Positions 39,809-52,205 of a stretch of DNA of 64,000 nucleotides are shown in pieces. A program made the translations under genes and the position numbers. A model generated the notes under the pieces. It ran no database searches. It worked only from the letters and a program-made list of their open reading frames with translations, and was not told the DNA's origin. The stretch comes from Alisma plantago-aquatica. Its lineage: Eukaryota > Streptophyta > Magnoliopsida > Alismatales > Alismataceae. Where the stretch lies: NCBI GenBank assembly GCA_963693085.1, contig OY856410.1, positions 1,393,424,863-1,393,488,862 on the forward strand, in the 5' to 3' direction. Positions within the stretch are counted from its first letter, which is position 1. Each line of letters begins with the position of its first letter.

Positions 39809-42190
39809 ATGGAAAACCAAAGTGCACCTCACAAGCCACTTCAAGATTACTTCATGCCTAGCAACTACAAATCGCCAATTGCTAGCAGGGTTGATCAAAT
39901 GCCAGGGGAGCAATTCTCTATTCCTCCAGGTCTTCTTGGGCTCCTGCCCATATTCTACTGCTCAGAGAGTGAGAACCCCTACAAGCACTTGGACTCCTTT
40001 CTTGAAGTATGCTCCACCTTCAAGATGTCAATGACTAGTAATGAAACAATTCGGTTGACCTTGTTCTCTTTCTCCCTCAAAGATAGAGCTAAAGACTGGT
40101 ATGACTCAAGAAAGGACATCATGAGTTGGGAAACAATGAAGAATGCTTTCTTGAGACAATTCTACTCTATTGCAAGGTTGACACAGATGAGGCGTGCCGT
40201 GACAAGTTTTAGTCAAATGGGAGATGAGCAGTTTCATAATGCATGGGAGAGATTCAAGAAGCTGTTGAGAGAGTGTCCTCACCATGAGATCCCTTTGTGG
40301 CAGCTAGTTCAATCATTGTACTCTAGTTTGTCTCTAAAGGAACAAGACACAATGGACTCTTCTTGTGGAGGAGTTTTTATGGCTAGGCCACCTGAGGAGA
40401 TATGGCCTTTGTTTGAGCAGTTGGCTGAAGGATCAAGAATTCGAGCTTCTAGCATGATGAATGAAAGAGGGTATGCCTTTGGTGTGACACCCCCTACTCA
40501 TGATGACTCAAGCCCGTAAGTGATGAAGATTCTTGGTGACATGGTGAGCCTCATGAGGAACCAGGTGAAAAATTCTCCTTGCCACCTGGTCAATTCTATT
40601 GAGTTCTATGGGGAAGAAAAGAAGACACCTCACTCCTATAGCTACCAGGAACCACAAAGTCCCACATACAACTCAAGGTTTGAGGAAGAGGTTCTTTCTA
40701 GATTGAGAGTGTTTTATGATGTTCAAAGAGATGTTGCAAGGTTAGAAGAGAGAATAGAGCAGCTATCTTCTATAATCACTCTCCAAGAGGAAAAATTGTC
40801 TTCAAGACCCATCATGAGCCACCATGAAGCAAGTGGACCAATTCCCTCTTCACAAGTTTTCTACAATCCACCCCCCATGCAAGTGCATCCCATTCACTCC
40901 TTCCAAGGCTATCCCCAGCCCTACACTCCTCCACCACCTCCCTCACCTCAAATTTCACAAAACTTCACTTTCCAGCCCCAATTCTCTCCTCCTCCTCAAT
41001 TCTCTTCTCCACCTCAATTTCAACCCCAAGTGCCACCTCCACCTCCTCCACAGCCACAACATGCACCCCCTCCCCTTCATGAGCAAGGTAGTGTTGTGAT
41101 AGTTCTAAGGAGTGGGAAAACTCTTGAGCAGACCGCAAGTCAAAAAAAGGTTGATAAAGCAAAGCAAAGGCAGCCAAGTGGTGATACTGTGATTGATATT
41201 GCTGAAGATGATGTTGTGATACTGCATGTTGAGTTTGGGATTCCATGTGATCCACCACATATCCCTTTTGTAGGTCCTACCATCCCTAGAGTTCCACCTC
41301 ATGTTCATGTAAGTGCGGCAAAAACTAGTGATCCTCCATTTGTAGAAGCACTAGATGAGCCACCGGAATTGAAAAGGAGGAAAAAGTACAATGTTGATAT
41401 TCTTGAGGTGTTTCGCCAAGTAAAGGTGAACATTCCACTATTGGATGCTATCAAGCAAATCCCATCATATGCTAAGTTCCTCAAGAACCTATGCACTGTG
41501 AAAAGAAGGTCAACATGGAGGATTCCAAAGAAGGTGAGACTGAATGAACAAGTGAGCTCCATCATACAACACTCACTTCCCGTGAAGAGAAAGGACCCAG
41601 GAGCCCCACTCATACCTAGTTACATAGGGGGGCATCGCATAGACATGTCATTACTTGATTTGGGATCTAGTGTGAATTTGATGTCATATCATGTCTATGT
41701 TGAGCTGGGCTTAGGCAAGTTGAAGCTGGCACATTGCACTCTCCAGTTGGCAGATAGATCCATAAAAGTGCCTAGGGGTAGAGTGGATGATGTCTTGGTG
41801 ATGATAGACAAGGAAAAAGGCACGATGTTCCTGGCGGATTTCATTGTACTTGATATGGATCCAGAGGATAGGAAGATTCCCATCATCTTGGGGAGGCCAT
41901 TCTTATCTACAACTGATGTTGACATTCATGTACGCAGTGGCACCATGACAGTCTCATTCATGGACATGAAGATCAACATTAACATGTACAAGACCCCAAC
42001 CCGGCGAGTCCGAGATAGGGATATTGGACATGGTCACTTCACAAGTCCAAATGGGCATTTGAGAGAAGGACATCAAGGTGAGGAAGTTAATGATGATTAT
42101 TGTGATCAAAGGGATGAGGAAAATAGATTGAGTGCAAAGGAAGGATGCATGTTTTGCAAGAATGGACACATGAGAATGCCAAACGGATGA
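39809..42190 (+). pseudogene. TRG gag-protease, one in-frame stop
   Basis: One reading frame broken by a single TAA at 40517-40519. An upstream in-frame ATG exists at 39749, but 39809 (MENQSAPHKP) fits Athila gag starts better. Part one holds the Retrotrans_gag domain (FLEVCSTFKM, DRAKDWYDS, FLRQFYSIARLTQMRRAVTSF). Part two (40520-42190) has a coiled-coil-like stretch (VARLEERIEQLSSIITLQEE), a Pro-rich linker (about 40905-41075), the Athila VLRSGK motif, and a retropepsin-like domain with catalytic DLGSSVNLM and ILGRPFL. It ends soon after the protease. Gag would form particles and the protease would process them. The stop may be a C-to-T change, or be read through; nothing here decides between them. 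Confidence 0.88.
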
Positions 42191-42997
42191 ATTTTGAAGA
42201 ATCACCAAGAAGCCTAGATGAAGGCAAGAAACTCAGCGCTTGTGGGAGGCAACCCACCTAGGTTTGGGAATTTTTGACCCAATCTACATTTTTAATACTT
42301 TTACTTTGTTTTTACATTTTTCCAAGAAAGCGCACACACACTCGTATTTGATAGTTTTTGTATAGTTTTGATATGTGTAGGTGAGAACAGAGTGAAATGA
42401 AGAAGAATAGATGAAATTTTGACAAAGAGTAAATAGAATATCAACTTGAGATCAATTTTGATGTTTGAACAAGATTTGAGTGCCATACGGCTATTACAGT
42501 GCCTACCACGGCCGTGGTACCACAAAATGGCCGTGGTGGTGCACTCACATTCAACAAAGAAATAGTCAGAAATCCAGAAAATCAAACAAGTATAGAACCA
42601 GGGCAGCACGACCATGCAAGGCAGCACGGTCGTGGTACATGAAACCACCACGGTTGTGCCGCGCACCACGGCCGTGTAGCAGCCCGATTCCAGCAACTTA
42701 AAATCAAAATTTGCAAAACTTCTATTCACTTGCTCATTTCTCCGAAGAACAGAACGATCGTGCCCCACGCCCTAGCAATCGTGCAGCGCTCCGCCCACCC
42801 ATTCCAACCCTCGAATTCCCACCAAATCACCCCCAAACCATTCCCAATCACTTCCCTACCATTTCCACTACCTTAATCTCAAGATTCCACCATTTTCCAT
42901 CCACAAACGCACCACTCTCTCTCCATTCCGCCCCCAACAGCCCCGTTCTTTGGAGAAATCCGAAATTTTCTAATTCCACTTCCATTTTTGAGAAAAA
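42191..42997 (+). other. TRG spacer between gag-protease and second ORF (pol missing)
   Basis: This is where RT, RNase H and integrase would be expected. None is present. The stretch begins with the Athila-type block 'gcttgtgggaggcaacccacc' (42238-42258), which in Ath-B lies after integrase (about 55205-55225, minus). That is consistent with removal of the whole RT-RH-IN block. It also carries a second CCACGGCCGTGG cluster (42500-42690) and a C-rich stretch leading to the next ORF. Confidence 0.75.
42500..42690. repeat. Internal CCACGGCCGTGG palindrome cluster before TRG ORF2
   Basis: Five or six copies of the same motif as in the LTR U3, including a perfect one at 42506-42517, about 300-490 bp upstream of the ORF2 ATG. 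I see no clear TATA box between the cluster and ORF2. Confidence 0.7.
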
Positions 42998-44800
42998 ATG
43001 AAGAAATTTGCAAAGAGAGAAGTAGAGAAGACCATGGGCGTCATTGCTTATCAAAGGAAACCAAGGAACAACCACCCCCGGTTGAAGGAGGCCGATTTGG
43101 ATGCCATAGTGGATCCTATCATTGAAGAAGCCTCCGAACAGCCACACCGAGGGGCACCATCTTCGTCGTAGCCACCACCGTCTGCCTCCCGAAACTCCAT
43201 CTCATCTGAGAGACCTTCCACCTCAGCTGCGCGGCTGTCTGTTTCAGCGGCACGACCGTCTGTCTCCTCCGCAGCACCGCCACAGCCTGAGCCGCGGCCA
43301 CGACCACGACCACGTCGACGACTCGTGCTAGCTGATGAATATGATACTGATATGCCTGAAGTTGAGCAGTAACCAAGCCCACCACAATGCCCGTTTTCAC
43401 AGCCAGAGGTTACTACAGGCCGGGCAAAGGAGCCCAAGCACCCTGGGTGCCTGACACGCAGAGTTCTAGCTAATCGATACGCATGCCAAGCGTCAATGGA
43501 GGCAATGGGGTTCTTTGTCGATTTTCAAGAATTGATGGAAAAATTGGGGCTATTTGAGATATTGACGCTGCAGCAGGAATCATACATCAAGTTAACGCAA
43601 TAGTTCTTCGCCATGCTAGAGAAAGCAACAAATGATGGCGAGAATGCAATTAAGGTGACGATTGGGGATAAGAGGTGGAAGATAACCTCAGAGATGTTAA
43701 ATCAGATTTTTTCCCCAAGTGGAGAGATGGCTTCCCTCCTAGATGGAGGAAGGACAGAAAATGACTCTAGTTCCACGTATCCAGCCATGTGGAAGTGCTT
43801 CACTGGACAAAGTACATTTGTAGTAGGGAAATCAAAGACAAGTGGTATTCATATCCCATTTCTCTGCTATGTTCAGAAGGTTTTGGCAAACACCATCTTT
43901 GGTAGGTACAAAAATCAAGGCAGCTACACCAACAAAGATCTTTTTGTGCTTGGTTGGATGACAAAAGGGAGACATGTGAACCTGGGGGCGTTATGGATTG
44001 ATTACATGAGGAAAATCCTGTCCAAGAGCACAAATCCATTTGTAATGGGAGGGATTGTAACATCTATTGCCACTGCCTTGGGGCATGACATGACAAGATA
44101 TACAAAGGCAGAGGGTGGCAAGTTGGTTGATTTGCACTACCTGGCTCGCTCATCCATGATTACGGTTACGGATCAGAAGATCTTTTACCAAATCAACCCA
44201 CCTTACCCAGGAGTCACATTGGAGTTGCCATAGCATACTCCTCCCCTCATGGCACAATATGGACCAACACCAGATTTTCTGGAAAAGTTGAGGAGGTACG
44301 AGGAGGAGAACCCCAAAGGAGAGGCAATCCCTAAGGTGAGGTTTGCAGGGGGTCTAGGAGAGCCTTCACAGGCGGCAGAGCAGAGGCAGATGGTAGAGGA
44401 GAGAGTGGCAAGATGGGTGAGACAAAGAAAAGAAAGAATAGGAGCGTCAGAGCCACAACAACCTTCAGTGAATGTATATGACATGGGTACCATTCATTCA
44501 TAGTTGGAGAACATTCAAGCAACGCAGGAGAGGATTTTACAGGCACAAGAGGGCATTCAGAGGACTCAGGATGCCATGTGGTTGGACCACCAGCAGATGC
44601 ATTATCAGGTCAACCACCTTTATCAGTTCCAAAATGCACAGGCCCAGAGGAACCCGTAGTAGGGTGAAGATTGGTGGGGTTCTTTGTCAGCATTCAAGGA
44701 CAACTATCCGCCTCCACAATCCGACTACTGGGGCGCCTACTACAGGTAGGGAGGAGCACCTCCACCACCTCTGCAGCGATCATCTACCCTATCACCCTAG
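42998..44800 (+). pseudogene. TRG second ORF: Athila-type 3' ORF (env-position, plant mobile-domain-like)
   Basis: One frame of about 600 codons from ATG at 42998. It is interrupted only by stops at 43169 (TAG), 43370 (TAA), 43601, 44231, 44501, 44657, 44660 and 44747 (all TAG), and ends at TAG 44798. No frameshift is needed. The product would have a basic N-terminus, a Ser/Pro/Arg-rich region, a globular central domain (about 43613-44233, with KRWKITSEMLNQIF and VLANTIFGRY), a charged segment and a Gln-rich helical tail (IQATQERILQAQEGIQ) ending in a Pro-rich stretch. The same order, with LTNTIFG, occurs in the Ath-B 3' ORF. Athila elements carry an ORF here that has been called env-like; I see no convincing signal peptide or transmembrane segment, so an envelope role is unsupported. 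Confidence 0.75.
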
Positions 44801-46219
44801 ACTTTAGTGTCATGCTGAGGACAACATGGTTCAAAAGTTTGGGTTGGTAGGGCGATATGCCCTCATTCTTCTTTCACTCATTTTTGCATCTCATCTGCTA
44901 TTTTACTTTTTGGTTGTTGTTTTTCATTTCTTTTGCTTGTCCTTCTATCTAGTCTAGAATTTTACTGCTTTGCACACCTGAATTCCATGTAGTTTACCTT
45001 ATTGTCATTTTTTACGTAATTTTCAAAAAATTTGCTCTTTTTGCCATGCATTGCATATCATGTAGATTTTTGGTAATTTTTGCATGTTTTAGCTAGAATT
45101 TGCTTGTTTGCTATTTTAAGTTCAATAATATAGGCTTAGATGTGATTGGAGGCAACTTGGCACCATTTTGGCCAATTTTGCCCAAATTTGGAATTTCTTA
45201 TCTAAAAATTGTGTTTTGACTCAATCTCTACCGTTTTGAATTAAAATGTTGACCTTTGACAAATGCAAGTGAATCACCATTGTTTGTTGCTAAGTGGTAT
45301 CAATGTTTGACTTTTTACATGTGCATCACTTCTCTTAGGATTGTGATTGAATTGGGTGAATTGTGAAATTGAGCAAGCTTTGAACGCTTAGTGTTTGTGG
45401 AATTGCTTGTTTGATATATCAATTTCATTTTGTTCATTCATGTGGTGTGATATCTTGGATGAAGTGTTGGATTAATTCTCATGCAGGATGTCTTATGTGC
45501 AAAATCATACCAATGACCCCTCTTTGACCCAACTATTCTTCCACCATCTTCATACCCCTCCGCCTCATAAAAAGATGTCCTAGTGCACATAATCAGCCTT
45601 GGCCACCTCCAAAAGTTTGGGGTGGCCATATCTTTATCTCCCCGTTTCACTCTATCCACCATATGCCCTATCTACACCAAGGGAAAGAAAAAGAAAAGAA
45701 AAGAAAAAGAAAAGAAAAAACAAAATAAAAGGATGCTCCTGTTTAAGAGCATTCAAATAAAGAAAAGATGAGTGTGTAAAAACACTCCAAAAATATTACC
45801 GCATCCCTTTCTTCCACTTTCATACCCATTGAGCTAAGAAGCATCAACCTTAGCTCATTTTGCCCTTTTCCGCAGCCACATGGGTCATCTGGTGTGATTT
45901 GAGATATAAGATTGAATGCATGAATGTGAAATAACACTCCTAGTCATTCTTGATTAACACCACCATGAAACGGATTACCCGGAACTTAATGGAAGAAATA
46001 TGGATAACTTGTGTATTCTATGCGCTATATTTGAAGTTCATATGTTTTGTGCTCTTTTCATGATTAGATTATGAAAGTAGGAGAGGAGAGAGGTGAAATG
46101 CATGTACTTAGTCATCTTTGATACCATTCAACAACAATCGTCTTTTACATTGCATTTGTCATTTCTTTTTGTGAAAGTTTGTAGAGAGATTGAATTGGAG
46201 CATACTTGAGGACAAGTAT
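44801..46219 (+). other. TRG 3' untranslated region
   Basis: No gene seen. It contains three PPT-like 'aagtttggg' blocks (about 44831, 45608 and the true one at 46220) and a purine-rich AAAGA/AAAAGA stretch at 45685-45735. T-rich spacer otherwise. Confidence 0.7.
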
Positions 46220-46237
46220 GTTTTAAGTTTGGGGTGG
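46220..46237 (+). promoter_or_regulatory. TRG polypurine tract
   Basis: TTTTAAGTTTGGGGTGG runs directly into the LTR2 start TGATTAAGCCC. It is the standard Athila-type plus-strand primer site. Confidence 0.85.
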
Positions 46238-48550
46238 TGATTAAGCCCTATTTTAGGGCTTAATCTTGTGTCTTTTTGCTCTTCAATCACATCTATACCT
46301 GTTAGATTGCATGTCATTCCCCCTAATATTCTTATTCGTATAAAATGCACTTATGGACACTATTTGCATGTTTTTCAGGCATTTGGACCACGCTTGATGG
46401 AAGAGAGAGAGAAGGGGCGATCCTAGGGTTCCTCTGCACTTGGAGAGGCCCAAAGTGAAGTATGATGCTCCCTCAACCTACCCCTAGTAGCCAAAGATCA
46501 ATTGAAGCAAAGAAGTCCAAGAAAAGCCAAAGATCCAAGTTAAAGTGCTGATCCAGGACCCAACACAGCCGTGGTACCACAGAACGACCATGCTAGGTTA
46601 CTTAGAAATTAACATGTTCAACCTTCAAGTGAAGCAGAGAGCACCACGGTCATGCAGAGAAGCACAGCAGTGCAATGGGTAGACACCACGGCCGTGCTTC
46701 GCAAAGCGGCTGTGTAGCAGCACCATGACCACCTCCACCAAGCCCACCACGGCCGTGCCAGACACCACGACCGTGGCACACCAGCTCCACCACGGTCGTG
46801 GTGACCACCACGGCCGTGGCCTTTTCAGCCCAAAATCAACAAAAACCTTGTAACTTTGATGGAATAAACCCACGATCGTGCTTCGTCCACCACGGCCGCG
46901 GCCAACCCTACCCACCACGGCCGTGCTACTCTCAAAACTCACCTAGTTTTCACTGTTTTGCCCATTTATCCCCTACTTGACCTAGTACTTCCTCCCCACA
47001 CCTATATATACCTAGGTGGTGGCTGGGGCATGGGGCTAGCTACCTTCTACCCCTTCCTAGCTCCCCAAATTGCCGCCCACTCCATTCCTCTCCATATCCA
47101 CCTCAAATCCACTCCATTTCACCATTTCCACCACATAATCCCCCATATCTAAGCCCTCCATCCACTTCCTTTCATCATTCCACATCATTTCATCTGTGGA
47201 GGAGGGAGGAGGACGTCATGCAGCTGCTAGAGAGGAAGATCGCTTCATCTACACCAAGCTCCATGGCTTCTTCTACCTCTTTCTTCTCTCTTTTTGTATT
47301 TTTCTTTGTTATGAGTAGCTAGGCCCCTTGGGTGGGCTGTTTGGGGGAAAATATGTTACTTTGATACCATGTTGGGGGAAAATGGCATGTAAATGTTGTA
47401 ATTCCATTTGTTAATGATTATATTCTATTTCTATCTCTTTCTCCATGAATTGCTTGTTGGTTTGTGTGTGAAATCACCTAGGAATTTAGGCAAATTGCTT
47501 ATATGTGTGAATTTTGGGATTTGCCCCTAGGTCCAATTCTTGGATCCCTAGGCTGCCTCCCATCTTCCTACATCCTAATCAATATCCCTAAACCTAAGTG
47601 AGAGATCTAAGTAGCTAGATTAGATGATTCTAGTGCAATTAGCATGGAGCCTTCTCAAGGCTAGAATGTGGGAGAATTGGGGTCCAAAACCCTAATCTCA
47701 CCTCCCCATTACTACCCTCGGCACCTAATTGCCCTAGGAATGCCTAATCTAGAAACCTAGACTTGATTAGACTCTAATTGAATTAAACCTAATCCCTAAC
47801 CCAATTGAGCCTCGTAAGGGTAGTAGGGGGTGTTAGGGACTAGTTCCCCTATGCACAACCTAGCATATCCATGCCCAGTTAGTAGCTTAGGTTAATTCAT
47901 TAGACTCTAACTTGTTGTTTGGTTTGGATGATCTAAATGGAATCATAATGTTCATATGTCACCCCCCAACTTAAGTGATAAGTGCATACCCCTAAACAGC
48001 CCACACACCTCTTTACTGCTTAAAACCCTAGATTTTTGCTTGCTTAGCTTAATTAGTCCTTCCCTTGTTTAGTTAGCTTCTTGCTTTGCTCTTATTTTGT
48101 TCGTGCTAGTGTAGCTCTTTAATTGCTCTTTTGCTTCTCTCTTGCTTGCCGTAGTGTAATTTGCCTTTTCATACCTAGCTTAATCCTTTCTTGCTTGTTT
48201 AGCTTTAGTCTAGTCTAGGGTTAACGTAGATTTCATTCCTACCTTTAACTGCTTTCTTGTTCATCCTTAGTTAACAATCAAAACAACCTTTAAACCCTTA
48301 ACCCTAGTCTCCACAGTAGGAACCCAACACAACTAATCTAGCTCTAGTGCCCCCTCTTTTCCCTGTGGATCGACCCTATACTTGCCACCTTCCTATACTA
48401 CGACACGACCCCGTGCGCTTGGGGGTGTAGTTGTTTTAGTAGACATAGGTGTGTTAGTTTAGGTCTTATAAATTTCGAAAGCATAAGATCCCATATCCCG
48501 TGCGCTCCGACCTCGTGGGGTGTAAAAGAACCACTAGCGGGGACGCACCA
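46238..48550 (+). repeat. TRG 3' LTR
   Basis: 2313 bp, TGATTAAGCCC start, GACGCACCA end followed by the GTTCA duplication. Nearly identical to LTR1 apart from scattered substitutions. The 42-bp length difference comes mostly from the palindrome cluster (46565-46930), which has fewer motif copies. A perfect CCACGGCCGTGG lies at 46808-46819. Confidence 0.92.
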
Positions 48551-49961
48551 GTTCACTTCCTAGACTTGCCTCAAATTGAATTTCCTTGTTTGTTTCTAAT
48601 TGATACTAAGATCAATTCTTGTCCCTATCGAATTATACAAGTGAAATTGAATTTTTCTCACAAATTAGGACAACCCAACACTGCTTGTTTGGATACATGA
48701 ACTGATCAGTTCACCAGAGTGAACTGGTCATCTCACTAGCCATGAGTTGATTAGTTCACCCAGTGAACCAGTCAGTTGGTGGTCCAAATTGTGCAGAACA
48801 TAGTCAATGTAGTTCTCAATCAATCTGACACTCAAATCAATTAGTTCAACACTTGAACTTGATGATTCTGAGTCAAGTCAATTGATTGAATGTTTGATCG
48901 AGTACCTAAACACCTTTAGTAATCAATTCAAACATCATTCATGGATAAAATCCTCTTCCAGGTTAATCCTTTATGTGTGACCCTATAGGTCCCATTTCAC
49001 ATTGGCAGTGAATGTCCATAACTAGCTTATGGCATCACAAGCAAAGAGTGGTTCCTAGTCACACATCAGTGCTACCCAAGTGAAAAGGAAAGTTGGAGAA
49101 CAACTTTCAATCCTACAGTCTGTGATTGGTGTTCCAGTGAATGTATAATTCCTTTGTCTCTGATATCCTGAATGAACTCAGGGCATGGAGCTGTCATCCT
49201 TTCAATGTTCATTCATGTTCCTTGATCCAAAGTAGACTGTCTGAGATATGTGTGCCATCAATATCACATATTGACTCACACATGCATGTGCATGCCTTTC
49301 TTAGTCTCACTTATCAAGTGGCAATGGACATCATACTCCCTTAGGAGGGACAAATCCCATATCTATTACTCGTAGTCAAAACCCCATGTGTCAAAGTCAT
49401 TCAATCATCACCTTTAAAACAATCCATATTTCAGGACCGTGTTTGATGATGTCAAAGTGTACCTAATGACATGTGATGAGTGTGCTGATTTTAGGTCTAA
49501 GAATCACAATCACCACCATCACTGTGAGAGTTGATTGTGACTACCATGTCATGGTTCCATGTGTCACTCTCATAGTGGGTCTATTCGATACACTGTTCTC
49601 TAACATGTATCTATGTGCTTGGTTTGATATCACATATCATGACTAATGAGACTCTGTCATCAACCAACATACACTCTAATCTTGTTGTGTCATTGTTGTC
49701 TATCAACCTTCCATAATGACATCCGACTAGGGACAAAACAAGAATGTACAAACTCTTAGAATCTGTATGAGCTCATTCTTGAGGCCCTCAACCTAAAGAC
49801 ATATGTCATTGAGTACTGTCAATCTCTAGACATTCATTCTGTTCTATCATTATCTCATAACTGATCGAACCAGAACAAATTGGAAGCTTGCCTCTGATTT
49901 TTATCAAATCAATCATAATGTAATCATCATATGATTGGATCTCAGGGAAAACATACCAACA
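48551..49961 (-). repeat. Cop 5' LTR, segment 2 (LTR 5' part)
   Basis: Resumes Cop LTR homology with 30443-31853 after the second GTTCA (48551-48555). It ends in CCAACA on the plus strand, i.e. a TGTTGG LTR start on the minus strand, then target duplication TTTGC (49962-49966). Confidence 0.88.
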
Positions 49962-51942
49962 TTTGCAACCATTAGTTTTCTTTTTAAAGCAATTAAAGGT
50001 CTAATTAAGTACATATAGTGATCATGCAAGGATAGTGCATTGCAATCTCTTAGAAATAAGTCCAGAAATTGAGAGAAATTGATATATTACTGCATAAGAG
50101 TCAAACACAAAGCATCACCAGGCTACTCCCGGGTAATAAGGGGTTTATCCCGCATGGTTTCCATGGTCAAAAAATAGGAGAGAAGAATAAAATGTGGGAA
50201 ACATCAATAGAATTAAAGAACCCCTAAAGTAGATGGTCCAAAAGATCCTACCTCGAGAACGTGTCGATTTGCTACCTTCTGGCTACAAACCCGTCTGGTG
50301 GAAGTGCCTGGATCGTCCACAATGTGGTCTTTTTCTCCACTTTCTCCTCTCCTTTCTCTCGGCTGATGTCGAATAGAATTAGAATGTAATATTAGGTCTG
50401 GCTGAATTCCCCCCTAAGTCATAGAAGTGACTTAGGGAAAAATAGATCCTTAATTGTTAGATTAACGCCATCTTTAGATATGTCTGATCCTAACAAATTG
50501 GTACTATGAATTTCATTTCTCAACCATCCCCACCCTGGTGGTCCCAAACTGGCCTATACTGATCACTAAACAATTAACTACTCTAAAGCGACCAAAAATT
50601 TCCATAAAAGTTGTCCACCCTTAGATCAATGAACACTATCAATAGAGTAATTAACACCATAATCAATCAGGCATTTGCTTGGTGCGTCATGTGATTTCCT
50701 ATCATACATTTCTCTTTCCTAACTACCAAATACTTAGAAGTAGTTCTCCTTATAAGAATGAATGAGGAGAATAATCATTCAAGTGGCCTATCGATAAGAG
50801 CAATGGATGGTATAAAATAGGTGTCTATGAAGTTCACAAGTGACATCCGAATTATTTATGCAAAGATAAAACATGATGAACCTATATGGTGCCGAGAATG
50901 AAAAATGCATGAATCCTAATGCCTAATGTTATGGGTGAAATGATGCATGTATCAAACAATCTCATCAAATAAATGAGTATGAAGTAAAAAAACAAAAGAA
51001 TGCATCATGTGAATGTTTCCATCTTTTATGAAGAGTTGAGGGCACTCTTTCTCCCTTTTAAATTTATCACATTAACAAACTCTCTTTTCCCTTTTATTTT
51101 TATTTTATTGTCCCATTATTTTAGAATGATGGAACGTTATGCTTGGGCTTTACTACACATCATTTGCTTTTTTGTTTTCTCCTTTTTTTCTGAGGGTATG
51201 GATGTGTATCCTAGCACTCAAATTTCAAAGGAAAATGATACCCATATGATATAGAAATGAATGATATGGAATGCTTGTAATCTAAATGCAATTTTTATGC
51301 AAGTAAAATGATATGCATGGAAATTGTTTGTGCATAATAACATTTTTTATTTGTTTTTGAGCTAATGCAATCAAATAAAACCAACTATTATGTAACCTAT
51401 CTGTCATGCAATGTGAACAAGAGGAAATAATTCAGACTTACTTGATCATCTTAAGGTTGTGAGTCAAAATGAAAGAAAAATGGATGGAATCACATAAGTA
51501 AGAGACAATGCCTTTCATGATATTATGATATGTCCCTCTCTAATGACTTATGAACATGGTAACCTTAGGGTTTCTTTAATAAATTTCCATTTAAGATCAC
51601 ATTAATCATTTGATCAATTTAGGCTCAAATACCATATTCATCCACATTACATGAATAATTAAGGTGTCCATTCATATAAAACGTCCTTAAGCTGACTAGC
51701 CCATAAACTTCCTCTAAGAGGTCCAACTCAAAAAATTGCAACTAAGCCAAATTTTTATTTTTTAATTTTCCATTGCACCCAAACGAGAGCACACGACATT
51801 GACATGAATCATGAATTAATCTCCACTTTTACACTAGATAGATTGTGGATCCTAAAACTTGAAAATATAAAACTAAAAAAACAAATAAAGTAAATGAAAA
51901 CTAAAGAAAATAAAAAAATATGGATAGAAAAATGTTCCAACA
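49962..51942 (-). mobile_element. Ath-B 3' LTR, segment 3 (U3)
   Basis: 49962-50507 matches the LTR copy at 61915-62463. 50508-51942 has no second copy here but ends next to an Athila-type PPT, and on the minus strand starts TGTTGGAAC, so I take it as the rest of U3, giving an LTR of about 2.47 kb. AT-rich, with no gene recognised. Open frames such as 51000-51254 have no recognisable domain. Confidence 0.7.
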
Positions 51943-51956
51943 CCCCCCAAACTTGA
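51943..51956 (-). promoter_or_regulatory. Ath-B polypurine tract
   Basis: Minus strand TTCAAGTTTGGGGGG(TG) next to TGTTGGAAC. It is closely similar to the TRG PPT. Confidence 0.75.
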
Positions 51957-52205
51957 ACTTGACTATGTTCATATAGTTAGAAGTCTTAACTTAAGAGGTG
52001 GAATAGTGGTACCAGATCACATGGGTGGTGGTGGAGGATGTGGCATGGTGTGATCAAAGGGGTAGAATGTCCCCTGAACACTTGGCAGTTGTTATGGCAT
52101 CAGTGGAGGCTGTGGATAACCACCAAAGTATCTTTGGCTCCAATAATGATCAAATAATGGCTATTGATATCCTTCCATCCATTGTAGGCATGTATGCATG
52201 CTCTC

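Larger units (their letters stand above)
37255..48550 (+). mobile_element. TRG: Athila-type gypsy element with gag-protease but no RT/RH/IN (TR-GAG-like)
   Basis: Complete LTR-to-LTR element of 11.3 kb on the plus strand: LTR1 37255-39609, PBS 39617-39634, gag-protease frame to 42190, second ORF frame 42998-44800, long 3' region, PPT to 46237, LTR2 46238-48550. A perfect 5-bp target duplication GTTCA lies at 37250-37254 and 48551-48555. The two LTRs differ only at scattered bases plus motif-region indels, so it is the youngest large insertion here. No RT, RNase H or integrase motif lies between 42190 and 46237, so it must have depended on another element, plausibly an Athila relative with a tRNA-Asp PBS. 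Confidence 0.92.
29713..49961 (-). mobile_element. Cop: Ty1/copia LTR retrotransposon, decayed, split by TRG
   Basis: Minus-strand copia element. The LTRs start TGTTGGTATG and end AACCCAACA. The 3' LTR is 29713-31853, the PPT follows from 31854, decayed pol lies about 31870-34380, gag 34380-35110, a long leader 35111-36514, and the PBS 36515-36532. The 5' LTR is 36534-37254 plus 48556-49961. Flanking TTTCC (29708-29712) and TTTGC (49962-49966) fit a 5-bp target duplication with one change. It is inserted in the Ath-B 3' LTR. The 5' LTR is itself split by TRG (37255-48550). LTR divergence by eye is clearly greater than between the TRG LTRs, consistent with Cop being older. Confidence 0.9.

Noticed and set aside
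42301..42768. 155-codon minus-strand open frame
   Set aside because: Antisense to the TRG spacer and palindrome cluster; low-complexity and Cys/Val/Thr-rich composition from the CCACGGCCGTGG motif. Not a gene.
51000..51254. 84-codon plus-strand open frame with hydrophobic stretches
   Set aside because: Lies in AT-rich Ath-B U3, antisense to the element, with no recognisable domain or partner copy.
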